Assembly: GCF_002723835.1 (NCBI RefSeq) | Contig: NZ_BEWG01000021.1 | Location: 1 to 44,367, forward strand | Origin: Mycobacterium sp. shizuoka-1 | GTDB lineage: Bacteria; Actinomycetota; Actinomycetes; Mycobacteriales; Mycobacteriaceae | DNA: 44,367 nucleotides | Direction of reading: 5' to 3' | Part shown: positions 10,628 to 18,502 of the stretch, piece by piece | Position numbering within the stretch: position 1 is the stretch's first letter | Layout: every line of letters starts with the position of its first letter | Translations under genes and position numbers: made by a program | The notes under the pieces: model-generated | Told to the model about the DNA's origin: nothing | Seen by the model: the letters and a program-made list of their open reading frames with translations, nothing else | Databases searched by the model: none

Positions 10628-10631
10628 CCCG

Positions 10632-11240
10632 GTGTCTGAGCCGAACGAACCACACACCCGCATCATCCGACGCCAGCCGTCGGGACCCATCCCGCAGCCC
10701 GAAGCACCCCGCACGAGCATCATCCGGCGTGCGCCTACCGGACCCATCCCGCAGCCGCCAGAGCCGCGCACCACGCAGGTTCCGCGGCCACCGGCGCAGG
10801 AGGCCCCCACCGGTTTGATCCACCGGGCCGCCCCCGTGGCGGTGCCGGCGCGGGTGACCCCGCTGGACCTCTCGACCGGGCGGACCGCGATCGCCGCCAG
10901 CACGCTGGGCATCCTGTCCGGTTGGACGACGGCGGTGGTGTCCACCGACCTGATCACCGGCTGGTGGGGCACCGATCGACTGTTCTGCCTAGCCGTCGGA
11001 TTCCTGACGTTGCTGTTCTCGGTCAGCACCATCGCCGGGGTGATCGCGCTGCTGCTGCGCCGCTCGGTCGGCCGCTACCTGATGGCCTTCGGTTCGGTCA
11101 TCGCACTACTGACGTTCGGTAGTGTGTTGGTGGCTGGCGCGCGAATCCCGTTGGTGGTCTACCTGATTCCGGTGCTGCCGCTGGCCGCCCTGATTCTGGC
11201 GCTGCACCCGTCAACCCGCCGGTGGTGCCGGGAGCGCTGA
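10632..11240 (+). CDS. Hypothetical four-helix membrane protein with repeated N-terminus
   Basis: 202 residues from a GTG 4 bp after the M23 peptidase stop, so probably co-translated with it. The first 75 residues are Pro/Arg-rich and contain two 19-residue repeats (TRIIRRQPSGPIPQP and TSIIRRAPTGPIPQP cores). The rest has about four hydrophobic segments and ends in a basic tail. No family was recognised. The operon suggests a role in cell-envelope work with the peptidase. The last 30 bp overlap the convergent PAP2 gene. Confidence 0.7.
   Translation: MSEPNEPHTRIIRRQPSGPIPQPEAPRTSIIRRAPTGPIPQPPEPRTTQVPRPPAQEAPTGLIHRAAPVAVPARVTPLDLSTGRTAIAASTLGILSGWTTAVVSTDLITGWWGTDRLFCLAVGFLTLLFSVSTIAGVIALLLRRSVGRYLMAFGSVIALLTFGSVLVAGARIPLVVYLIPVLPLAALILALHPSTRRWCRER
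10656..10769 (+). repeat. 57-bp in-frame tandem duplication
   Basis: Two adjacent 57-bp units (10656-10712 and 10713-10769) encode T-x-IIRR-x-P-S/T-GPIPQP-x-x-PR. A third, strongly decayed copy may follow (TTQVPRPP...APTGLIHR). They lie inside the small membrane-protein gene and keep its frame. Confidence 0.75.
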
Positions 11241-12119
11241 TCGACGGCGGGTCTCCCACCACGACCCCACCACGATGACCGCAACCGCCCACGCCGCACC
11301 GAGGAAGGCCCCGGCCACGACGTCGCTGACATAGTGCACGCCCAGATAGACCCGGGAGAACGCGATCATCCCGGCGGCGGCGAACGCGGTCGCCCACAAT
11401 GCGACGCGGGCCGCCCAGCCGCGGACAGCCCACCGGCCGAGCATCCACGCGACGAGGATGGCGACCCCGAATGCGCCGGTGGCATGGCCGGACGGAAACG
11501 AGAAGCCATCCTCGACGATCACCGCGATCCACGACGGCGGACGGGTCCGACCGACCATCACCTTGGCCACGACCAAGACGAGACCCACACCCGCCAACCC
11601 GAACACCCCGAGCACCGCGGGCAGCCAGGACCGGACCCGCCAGCACACCAGTGCACAGACGACGGCGACGGTCACCACCAGTGACCCCGTATCACCAAGG
11701 TGGGTAAGCACTTTCAGGGTCGCGGTCAGCCACAGGTCACGCCGGGCGGCGAGCCACTGACTGGCCGGCTGATCGACGTAGGACGTCAGCTCGCCGTCGA
11801 GCACGTCGTCGAGCAAGTTCGTGAAGCCGGCCGACAGCAGCGCGACGAGCACCATTCCCGACACCAGCCCCAGCGCCGCGGCGACATCCACCGACAGCCA
11901 TCGGGCCAACACCGTGACGGGGCCGCCGAGATGTTCGGTTACCCACGCATGCAGGCGGACGTAGCCCGGGGTCGCGCGGAGGCGATCCATCGCCGCGACG
12001 AGCACGCCGCGGTGGGAAGCCACCCAGACAGCCAGCCCGCACCACAGCAGCAGTGCGGCCAGCACTACTGCTCCGAGAATTCCGAAGCCGGGCGAGCCCG
12101 GTCCGTAGGGCTGGCCCAT
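11211..12119 (-). CDS. PAP2-family membrane phosphatase
   Basis: 302 residues with multiple hydrophobic segments and the full lipid-phosphatase signature: KVMVGRTRP, PSGH in FSFPSGHAT, and SRVYLGVHYVSDV with the catalytic His and Asp. Members dephosphorylate undecaprenyl pyrophosphate, phosphatidylglycerol phosphate or related lipid phosphates on the outer face of the membrane. The substrate cannot be told here. It starts 9 bp after the uvrD1 stop, so the two are probably one transcript. Its 3' end overlaps the convergent small membrane-protein gene by 30 bp. Confidence 0.85.
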   Translation of the reverse strand: MGQPYGPGSPGFGILGAVVLAALLLWCGLAVWVASHRGVLVAAMDRLRATPGYVRLHAWVTEHLGGPVTVLARWLSVDVAAALGLVSGMVLVALLSAGFTNLLDDVLDGELTSYVDQPASQWLAARRDLWLTATLKVLTHLGDTGSLVVTVAVVCALVCWRVRSWLPAVLGVFGLAGVGLVLVVAKVMVGRTRPPSWIAVIVEDGFSFPSGHATGAFGVAILVAWMLGRWAVRGWAARVALWATAFAAAGMIAFSRVYLGVHYVSDVVAGAFLGAAWAVAVIVVGSWWETRRRSALPAPPAG

Positions 12120-12128
12120 ATCCGGCGG

Positions 12129-14456
12129 TCAGAGTTTCTGCAGTGGTGCGTGGTTGTGCATCAGCTTGACCCGCCCGGCGCTGCCGAAGTCGATCAGCGA
12201 CATCGCCGACTCCCCCATGCCGGAGACCTCTTCGACACGGCCGAGACCGTATTTGTCGTGGCTGACCCGGTCGCCGGGTTCGAGCACCAGCAGCGGCCGC
12301 TTGCCACCGCCACCCGCCGGCCGCATCGGCGAGGGCCGCGGGGTACCGAACCGGCCCGCCCCGCTCACCGGCGCACTGAGCGACGGCGCGGGATCGGTGC
12401 GCCGCCAGTCGAGAAGATGTTCGGGGATCTCGCGCAGGAAGCGGGATTCCGGGTTCAGCATCGGCTGCCCCCACGAGGAGCGCACCTTCGCGCGGCTGAG
12501 GTAAAGCCGTTGGCGCGCACGGGTGATGCCCACATACGCCAGCCGGCGTTCTTCGGAAAGCTCGGCCGGATCCCCCAGTGCCCGCATGTGCGGGAACATG
12601 CCGTCTTCCCAGCCGGTGACGAAGACGACCGGGAACTCCAGGCCCTTGGCGGTGTGCAAGGTCATCAGCGTGACCACGCCGGCGCCGTGCTCAGGCAACT
12701 CGTCGGAGTCGGCGACCAGCGACACCCGCTCCAGGAACTCCGCGAGCAGGCCGGTCTGCGGGATGTCCTCGTCGTCCTCGTCGCTCTCGAGTGCCGCGGC
12801 GTTGGCCCGGTCGATGCTGAATTCGTGTGCGACGCTGACCAATTCGTTGAGGTTGTCCAGCCGGGCCAGGTCTTGCGGGTCGCTGGACGATTCCAGCTCG
12901 TTGCGATAGCCGGTGCGGTCGAGCACCGCCTCGACCAGGTCGCCGAGCTCGTCGTCGAGCTTGCCGCGCAGCTCGTCGAGCAGGTTCACGAAACTCGCGA
13001 TCGCCTTCTCCGAGCGGGTGTTGAGCATCGGCACCTTGCCCTCGGCCGCCGCGGCCAGCGCGTCGGCGAAGGTGGCGCCGGTGGTCTCGGCGTACACCGC
13101 CACGCACGCCTCGGCGCGGTCGCCGATACCGCGGCGCGGGGTGTTGAGGATGCGGCGCAAGCTGACCGCGTCACCCGGGTTGTCCAGCACCCGCAGGTAG
13201 GCGACGATGTCGCGAATCTCCTTGCGCTCGTAGAACCGGACGCCGCCGACCACCTTGTACGGGATGCCGGCGCGGATGAACACCTCCTCCAGCGAGCGCG
13301 ACGAGTTGTTGGTGCGGTAGAACACCGCGAAGTCGTTGTAGGAGAATCCGCCGCGATCGGCGAGCGCGTCGATCTCGCTCGCGACGAACCTGGCCTCGTC
13401 GTGCTCGTTGTCGGCGACATAGCCGACGATGAGTTCGCCGTCGCCCTCGTCGGTCCACAACCGCTTCTCCCGCCGGTTGGCGTTGCGGGAGATCACCGAG
13501 TTGGCCGCGTTCAGGATGTTCTGGGTCGACCGATAGTTCTGCTCGAGCAAGATCGTGGTGGCGTTCGGGAAGTCGCGCTCGAAGTCCTCGATGTTGCGGA
13601 TCGTCGCGCCGCGAAAGGCATAGATCGACTGGTCGGCGTCACCGACCACGCACAATTCGCTGGGCGGCACGGTGTCGGTGTCGGGCGCGCCGACTCCGAC
13701 GAGTTCGCGCACCAGCACGTATTGGGCATGGTTGGTGTCCTGATACTCGTCGACCAGGATGTGCCGGAACCGCCGGCGGTAGTACTGCGCGATCTGCGGG
13801 AAGTTCTGCAGGACGGCGACGGTCTCGCCGATCAGGTCGTCGAAATCCAGCGCGTTCGCGGCCCGCAGCCGCCGCTGGTATTCGCCGTAGACGCCGGCGA
13901 CCGTGCGGGCCAGATCGTCGGCCCCCGGCTCGAGTGCGGCCACCGCATCCTCGGGCCCGATCAGCTCGTTCTTCAGGTTGGAGATGGCGTTGGCCAGCAG
14001 CCGCGGCGAATACCGCTTGGTGTCCAGGCCCATGTCCTTGCCGATCATCAGCAGCAGGCGCCGGGAGTCGTCGGCGTCGTAGATCGAGAAGTTGGAGTTC
14101 AGCCCGGGCAGCAGCGAGGCCTGGTTGCGCAGGATCCGCACGCAGGTGGAGTGGAACGTGGACACCCACATGTTGCGGGCCCGCGGACCGACCAGGGCGA
14201 CCACCCGTTCCCGCATCTCCGCGGCGGCCTTGTTGGTGAAGGTGATCGCCAGCACCTGGCCGGGACCGACGTCGCGGGCCGCCAGCAGGTAGGCGATCCG
14301 CCGGGTCAGGACGGCCGTCTTCCCGGACCCGGCGCCCGCCACGATCAGCAACGGGGGGCCCTCGTGCAGCACGGCCTGGCGCTGCTGCGGGTTGAGGCCC
14401 TCGAGAAGTTCGGCCGCGTCGGCCGGCGGTCTGAAATCGGTCACGTGCACACTCAT
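12129..14456 (-). CDS. uvrD1: ATP-dependent DNA helicase UvrD1/PcrA
   Basis: A 775-residue superfamily 1A helicase. Motifs in order: Q-motif LNPQQRQAVL, Walker A GAGSGKT (Lys46), motif II DEYQDT (about 236-241), QNYRSTQNIL, TLHTAKGLEFPVVF and VGITRARQRLYL. A C-terminal Tudor-like DRVSHDKYGLGRVEEV follows, the part of mycobacterial UvrD1 tied to RNA polymerase and Ku interaction. It acts in nucleotide-excision and break repair as a 3'-5' helicase. The ATG at 14456 starts MSVHVTDF. It is divergent from chorismate mutase, as in M. tuberculosis Rv0948c-Rv0949. Confidence 0.96.
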   Translation of the reverse strand: MSVHVTDFRPPADAAELLEGLNPQQRQAVLHEGPPLLIVAGAGSGKTAVLTRRIAYLLAARDVGPGQVLAITFTNKAAAEMRERVVALVGPRARNMWVSTFHSTCVRILRNQASLLPGLNSNFSIYDADDSRRLLLMIGKDMGLDTKRYSPRLLANAISNLKNELIGPEDAVAALEPGADDLARTVAGVYGEYQRRLRAANALDFDDLIGETVAVLQNFPQIAQYYRRRFRHILVDEYQDTNHAQYVLVRELVGVGAPDTDTVPPSELCVVGDADQSIYAFRGATIRNIEDFERDFPNATTILLEQNYRSTQNILNAANSVISRNANRREKRLWTDEGDGELIVGYVADNEHDEARFVASEIDALADRGGFSYNDFAVFYRTNNSSRSLEEVFIRAGIPYKVVGGVRFYERKEIRDIVAYLRVLDNPGDAVSLRRILNTPRRGIGDRAEACVAVYAETTGATFADALAAAAEGKVPMLNTRSEKAIASFVNLLDELRGKLDDELGDLVEAVLDRTGYRNELESSSDPQDLARLDNLNELVSVAHEFSIDRANAAALESDEDDEDIPQTGLLAEFLERVSLVADSDELPEHGAGVVTLMTLHTAKGLEFPVVFVTGWEDGMFPHMRALGDPAELSEERRLAYVGITRARQRLYLSRAKVRSSWGQPMLNPESRFLREIPEHLLDWRRTDPAPSLSAPVSGAGRFGTPRPSPMRPAGGGGKRPLLVLEPGDRVSHDKYGLGRVEEVSGMGESAMSLIDFGSAGRVKLMHNHAPLQKL

Positions 14457-14530
14457 GTCTGACCCAACTTACCGCTGTATGGCGACAGTTTTTTTGCGAA
14501 GCCGGCCTTCGGAGTGGCACACTTGCGGAC

Positions 14531-14593
14531 GTGCTTTCTTTGCAGCGTCGATTTTTCTACGGGTACCGGTCCGCGGTGCCCGTGGGTGTCTAG
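14531..14593 (+). CDS. Putative aromatic leader peptide of chorismate mutase
   Basis: A 20-codon ORF from GTG to TAG, reading MLSLQRRFFYGYRSAVPVGV. Codons 8-12 are TTT TTC TAC GGG TAC: two Phe and two Tyr within five codons. It sits 108 bp before the chorismate mutase start and leads into competing hairpins. There is no Shine-Dalgarno. A weak -10-like CACACT (14518-14523) would place transcription start close to the GTG, giving a leaderless ORF. It is probably a sensor of charged tRNA-Phe/tRNA-Tyr. Its translation is inferred. Confidence 0.6.
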   Translation: MLSLQRRFFYGYRSAVPVGV

Positions 14594-14639
14594 CTGCTCA
14601 ACCCGAGAGCCCCGCGGTCCGAATCCGGATCCGGGGCTC
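14562..14639 (+). promoter_or_regulatory. Candidate ribosome-mediated attenuator
   Basis: Three mutually exclusive pairings are visible. Arms 14562-14568/14574-14580 (GGTACCG/CGGTGCC, one G-U) form a hairpin over the Tyr codon. Region 14568-14576 (GGTCCGCGG) can instead pair with 14612-14620 (CCGCGGTCC), 8 of 9 pairs. Arms 14607-14614/14632-14639 (GAGCCCCG/CGGGGCTC) form a GC terminator-like hairpin that the second pairing would prevent. Only a short, mixed T-rich tract (GTCTCTTGTGT) follows. The logic matches classical amino-acid attenuation, with stalling at Phe/Tyr codons allowing read-through. Confidence 0.55.
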
Positions 14640-14701
14640 GTCTCTTGTGTGAGGCCCGGAACTCGGACGAGACCAGACCCACACCTGAGGAGAACGAAGC
14701 G

Positions 14702-14971
14702 ATGACTCTGGAAATGGTTCCTGAAGCCGAACACGACATCGACAGCCTGCGCGGCGAGATCGACCAACTCGACGCCACGATCCTGGCTGCGGTCAAGCGC
14801 CGGACCGAGGTGTCCCAGGCGATCGGCCGGGCCAGGATGGCCTCCGGCGGCACCCGGTTGGTGCACAGCCGCGAGATGAAGGTCATCGAGCGCTACAGCG
14901 AGCTGGGACCGGACGGCAAGGACCTGGCGATGCTGCTGCTGCGCTTGGGCCGCGGCCGGCTCGGGCACTGA
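14702..14971 (+). CDS. aroQ: Intracellular chorismate mutase (AroQ-delta type)
   Basis: An 89-residue all-helical enzyme that converts chorismate to prephenate for Phe and Tyr synthesis. IDSLRGEIDQLDATIL, VKRRTEVSQAIGRARMASGGTRLVHSREMK (ends given) and the C-terminal RLGRGRLGH match M. tuberculosis Rv0948c almost residue for residue. That enzyme is weak alone and is activated by complex formation with DAHP synthase, a contact involving its C-terminus. The ATG at 14702 has GAGGAG 9 bp before it. An in-frame ATG at 14645 lies in the attenuator region and is rejected. The last eight codons begin a tandem repeat. Confidence 0.95.
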   Translation: MTLEMVPEAEHDIDSLRGEIDQLDATILAAVKRRTEVSQAIGRARMASGGTRLVHSREMKVIERYSELGPDGKDLAMLLLRLGRGRLGH

Positions 14972-15075
14972 CGCCGGCCATCCGGCCGCGGCCGGCTCGG
15001 GCACTGACGCCGGCCATCCGGCCGCGCCGCCTCGGGCACTGACGCCGGCCATCCGGCCGCGCCGGCTCGGGCACT
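14948..15075 (+). repeat. 36-bp tandem repeat derived from the chorismate mutase 3' end
   Basis: Units 14948-14983, 14984-15019 and 15020-15054 (35 bp), plus a partial unit 15055-15075. The first unit is codons GRGRLGH-stop of chorismate mutase plus 12 bp. The later copies repeat this piece of coding sequence, stop codon included, in the intergenic space up to 9 bp before the acyltransferase stop. Unit 2 is identical to unit 1 and unit 3 carries changes. The GGCCGGC/GCCGGCC content can fold, so it may also act as a terminator between the convergent genes. Confidence 0.9.
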
Positions 15076-15083
15076 CCTAGCAA

Positions 15084-17114
15084 CTAGCGGACTGCGTCCA
15101 GCAGCCAGGGCGTCATCCACTTGACCGCGTTCGGCGTCGGGTGCACGCCGTCGCTGCGCACCTGCACGCCGTTGATCTTGTTGGTGTAGCCGCCGTTCGG
15201 GCCGAGTTTCTTGTTCAGGTCGAGCACCGTCACGTTGGGCCGGCCGTCGACGACCTTGCGTAGCAACGTGTTCCACTGGTCGACCCGGCCGGGCTGGTCT
15301 TCGGGATAGAGCTTGCCGCTGGCCTGCTCGCCGTGCCGGCTGTACGGCTCGGTGGCCACCACCACCAGCGCCCCGGTGGAGCCCAGGATGTCCAGCGCAC
15401 GGCGCAGCTCACTCTCCAGGTACTTGTCGAAATCGGGCTGGCCGATGTGAGCCCAGTTGCCGTTCCATTTGCGGTCCACCACCTCCCAGCGCCCGACCAT
15501 CATGAGCACCACGTCGGGGCGGTCGTGGCCGATCCGCTGCGCCCAGCGCTCCGGCCACGTGTCGCACTCGGGTTTCTGCTCCAGGGACACCCCGGAGTAG
15601 CGGTAGGGCCCGCCGCGCACCAGGCCGCAGCCGATCGTGGTCCGGTCCAGGAAGGTGATCCCGGGGGTGGGCGGCAGGTAGCGCATCATGGTCCACCCGA
15701 TCGAATCGCCGAACACCGAGACGGTGTGCTCGCGAGGACCGGAGTGGGTCGGCGCGGCGACTCGCACCGTTTCGACCGGTGAGATCAGCGCGGCCTGCGT
15801 GACGTCGGGGCTCGACGGGTCGATGCGGGTTCCCACCGGCACGACAACGACCGCGACGGCGACGGCCGTGGCCATCGTCGCTGCGGCCAGGCGCAACTGC
15901 GGGACGTGCACCGGGCGCCAGCGCCGAACGGGTTGCTCGATCAGCCACCACGATCCGATCGCCAAGGCCAGCGTCACCGCGCAGCGCGCGGCGAACAGCG
16001 CGTAGCCCGACCAGTCGGTGCGCTCGCCGTTGAGCACCAGGAACACCGGCCAGTGCCACAGATAGACGCCGTAGGAGATCACGCCCAGCGCCACCAGTGG
16101 CGGGGTGGACAACACCCACGCCACCGGGCCGTTCTGCTCGAGCGCAACGCCCGCAATCACCACCACCGCGGCGACGGCGACAACGATGAGCAGACCGTTG
16201 CGGAACTCGTTGGCGCTCCCGGTGGCGACGTGGGTGATGGCAGCCAGCACCGCCACCCCGGCCATCGGCACACCCCAGGCCAACCACCGGATCCAGCGCG
16301 AGTGGATCACCGGCACGCCCGCCAACAACGCCGGCCAGTCCCGGACGAGCAGCGCGGCCGCCGCGGCCCCGATCAGCAGTGCCTGCGCGCGGGTGTCGGT
16401 GCCGAAGTACACCCGGTTCAGCGAATCGTCCGAGGCCATCAGCATCGCCTCGGTCGCCGACGCCGCAGTTCCGACGAGAGCCAGGACCAGCACCGCCCAC
16501 CGCACGGCGGTGATGGTCGGGGTCTTCTTGCGCCACCGGGCGACAACGGCAAGCAGTATCGCGGCCAGCGCGATGAGCACCGGCCAGATCAGGTAGTACT
16601 GCTCTTCCACGCCGAGTGACCAGGTGTGTTGCAGCGGTGACGGTGGGGCGCCCTGGCTGAAGTAGTCGGTCTGATGGAACACGAATGCCCAGTTCGCCGC
16701 CCAGAGGACCGCGGCGACCGCGTCGTTACGTAGGCCGCTGACGGCATCGGGCGGGAACAGCATCCGCGCAGCGATCACCGCCAGCACCATGATCAGCAGC
16801 GCAGGCAGCAACCGGCGGGCGCGACGAACCCAGAACGAGCCGAGATCCAGGAGGCCGGTGCGGCCGATCTCGTCCAGCAGCAACGACGTGATCAGAAATC
16901 CGCTGAGCACGAAGAAGATGTCGACCCCGATGAATCCGCCTGCCATACCAGGGATTCCACTGTGACCGATCAGCACGAGGGCGACCGCGACACCGCGGAT
17001 CCCGTTGAGCGCGGGAACTCCCTCGCCGCGGGGCCGCGGGCGGCGCCGAGGGCTCGGCGGGGACACGGGATCAACCCATGGACGTTGCGCCCACAAGCGC
17101 GCCGGCACAGCCAT
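15084..17114 (-). CDS. OafA/YrhL-type membrane acyltransferase with C-terminal SGNH domain
   Basis: 676 residues. The N-terminal acyltransferase-3 domain (about residues 30-400) has LNGIRGVAVALVLIGHSG, FFVLSGFLITSLLL and HTWSLGVEEQYYLIWP, with some ten membrane helices. A periplasmic SGNH-hydrolase domain follows (about 450-676), with SVFGDSIGWTM (Ser nucleophile) and SDGVHPTPNAVKW (Asp/His). This two-domain form O-acetylates cell-surface polysaccharides or glycolipids, as with the Rv0111-type mycobacterial proteins. The ATG at 17114 has AGGAGG just upstream. It is absent between Rv0948c and pgi in M. tuberculosis, so it is accessory here. Confidence 0.88.
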   Translation of the reverse strand: MAVPARLWAQRPWVDPVSPPSPRRRPRPRGEGVPALNGIRGVAVALVLIGHSGIPGMAGGFIGVDIFFVLSGFLITSLLLDEIGRTGLLDLGSFWVRRARRLLPALLIMVLAVIAARMLFPPDAVSGLRNDAVAAVLWAANWAFVFHQTDYFSQGAPPSPLQHTWSLGVEEQYYLIWPVLIALAAILLAVVARWRKKTPTITAVRWAVLVLALVGTAASATEAMLMASDDSLNRVYFGTDTRAQALLIGAAAAALLVRDWPALLAGVPVIHSRWIRWLAWGVPMAGVAVLAAITHVATGSANEFRNGLLIVVAVAAVVVIAGVALEQNGPVAWVLSTPPLVALGVISYGVYLWHWPVFLVLNGERTDWSGYALFAARCAVTLALAIGSWWLIEQPVRRWRPVHVPQLRLAAATMATAVAVAVVVVPVGTRIDPSSPDVTQAALISPVETVRVAAPTHSGPREHTVSVFGDSIGWTMMRYLPPTPGITFLDRTTIGCGLVRGGPYRYSGVSLEQKPECDTWPERWAQRIGHDRPDVVLMMVGRWEVVDRKWNGNWAHIGQPDFDKYLESELRRALDILGSTGALVVVATEPYSRHGEQASGKLYPEDQPGRVDQWNTLLRKVVDGRPNVTVLDLNKKLGPNGGYTNKINGVQVRSDGVHPTPNAVKWMTPWLLDAVR

Positions 17115-17120
17115 GCCCTC

Positions 17121-17145
17121 CTAGATCTCAGTCCTGTGAATCTAG
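17121..17145. promoter_or_regulatory. Interrupted palindrome at the acyltransferase start
   Basis: CTAGAT (17121-17126) and ATCTAG (17140-17145) form an inverted repeat with a 13-bp spacer, directly before the acyltransferase ATG and touching its Shine-Dalgarno. It could be an operator or a small mRNA hairpin. Evidence is limited to the symmetry. Confidence 0.3.
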
Positions 17146-17188
17146 ATGCTGGCGGCGGCAAGCAGACGCAGGCGCGCGGTCCCGGGTG

Positions 17189-18400
17189 TCAATTCCCTTG
17201 CGGCAGGCTCAGCAGGTGCGCACATGTCGCGCCGACCGCGCCCGAGATGCCGTCGGCAGACTGCAGATGGGGCACCCGCGCGACGTAGTTGACCAGTGTC
17301 AGCAGCGCCTGGACCTGGAGCCGGGCCTCCGCTTCACTTGCCTCGGCACGGAACTGCCGCAGCAGGTGTACCCACTCCTCGACGTAGTCGCGCTGCGCCG
17401 CCAATGCGGCGGCGCGATGCGGCTCGGGCAGATTGCGCACCTCGGTCATCAGCAGGTCGACCAGGGCGGGGTGGCCGAGCGCGAACTCGACGTACGAGGC
17501 GATCAGGCTGCGCAGTGCCGCAGCGGGCGTGGTCGAGACGGCCAACGCGTCGGCGGCCTGCATGTAGAGGTACGCGGCACCACGCGAGAGCGCGGTCGCC
17601 AGCAGATCGGCCTTGTTGGCGAAGTGGTTGTAGACGCTGGGGCCGGCGATCCCGAGTGACGCCGCCACATCCTCGATCCCCACACTTGCGTAGCGCCGCT
17701 CGGCGAACAGCCGGATCGCCTGCTGCAGCAACGCTTCTCGCCGCGAGTTCGGTAACAGTCCGGCCGGCGGGCGCGGGCGTCGCCCGATCGCGAACCCTGC
17801 CGGTGCCGGTGCCGTCACCACTCGCCCGACGAGTTCGGCCAGCAACCGAGACTGATCCTTGGCGGACAGCTCGGATTGATAGAACGACGGGCTCACGACG
17901 ACGCCCAGGATCATCCACGCGAACAGATCGCGCGCATCCCCGTCCACGTCCGCCCGGGCGGTTTCGACGAATGCCGACAACCGACGGGCGACATCGTGGC
18001 TGGCGTGACCCAACCGGGCCTGCGCGTCCTGCGACAGGTGTCGCGCCTCGCGCTCGACGAGTATCCCGATGTGCCGGCCGGACACTGCCAGCTCGGCGAG
18101 GTCCAGTACGGATCGGTCGACGTCGGCGGCGTCCAGCCTGCCCACCACTGCAGTGACCGAGTCCAGACCGCTGAAGACGACCTCCTCCAGCAATTGATGC
18201 TTGCTGGAGAAATGGCGATACAGCGCTGACGCTCCCACCGCGACGGCATCGGCGATGTCACCCATGGCCACGTGCTCGTAGCCACGGACGCAGAACAGCT
18301 CGGTGGCGGCCATGACGATCATCGCCCGACGATTGGCCGGCCTGGTGCCGCGTTCCGGGCGGGCGACCGCTGTCACGTCCTCTGACCCTTTCCCTATCAC
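17189..18400 (-). CDS. Double TetR regulator (two TetR units in one chain)
   Basis: 403 residues with two complete TetR DNA-binding domains. The first is at about 24-75 (MIVMAATELFCVRGYEHVAM, then GASALYRHFSSKHQLL). The second is at about 217-268 (ALLQQAIRLFAERRYASVGI, then AGPSVYNHFANKADLL). Each is followed by a helical ligand/dimer domain. One chain may therefore act as a pseudo-dimer. It is divergent from the thiolase-MaoC-SDR operon, with a 14-bp palindrome between them, and is the likely repressor of that operon. The inducer may be an acyl-CoA intermediate (inference). Confidence 0.85.
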   Translation of the reverse strand: MIGKGSEDVTAVARPERGTRPANRRAMIVMAATELFCVRGYEHVAMGDIADAVAVGASALYRHFSSKHQLLEEVVFSGLDSVTAVVGRLDAADVDRSVLDLAELAVSGRHIGILVEREARHLSQDAQARLGHASHDVARRLSAFVETARADVDGDARDLFAWMILGVVVSPSFYQSELSAKDQSRLLAELVGRVVTAPAPAGFAIGRRPRPPAGLLPNSRREALLQQAIRLFAERRYASVGIEDVAASLGIAGPSVYNHFANKADLLATALSRGAAYLYMQAADALAVSTTPAAALRSLIASYVEFALGHPALVDLLMTEVRNLPEPHRAAALAAQRDYVEEWVHLLRQFRAEASEAEARLQVQALLTLVNYVARVPHLQSADGISGAVGATCAHLLSLPQGN

Positions 18401-18471
18401 CGCACGTCACAGACAGCCTAACGCCGGCTCTCGTGCGGGCTTGCCACCCAGTTCCGCCACGGCCTAGTCTA

Positions 18472-18485
18472 AGTGAACTTTCACT
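18472..18485. promoter_or_regulatory. 14-bp palindromic operator
   Basis: AGTGAACTTTCACT has perfect AGTGAA/TTCACT arms around CT. It lies 18 bp before the thiolase ATG at 18503 and 72 bp before the double TetR start. It is the best operator candidate for that regulator. Only one copy was seen in the shared intergenic region. Confidence 0.6.
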
Positions 18486-18502
18486 AGTCCATTGGAGAAT
18501 GA

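Noticed and set aside
11700..14462. A 920-codon open frame on the plus strand
   Set aside because: It is antisense to uvrD1, which has every helicase motif, and arises from GC-rich codon bias.
14645..14701. Upstream ATG giving a longer chorismate mutase
   Set aside because: The extra residues match nothing in the family, and GAGGAG is correctly spaced for the ATG at 14702.
14948..15075. Possible CRISPR array
   Set aside because: Repeats are directly adjacent with no spacers, and the unit is a copy of a gene end.
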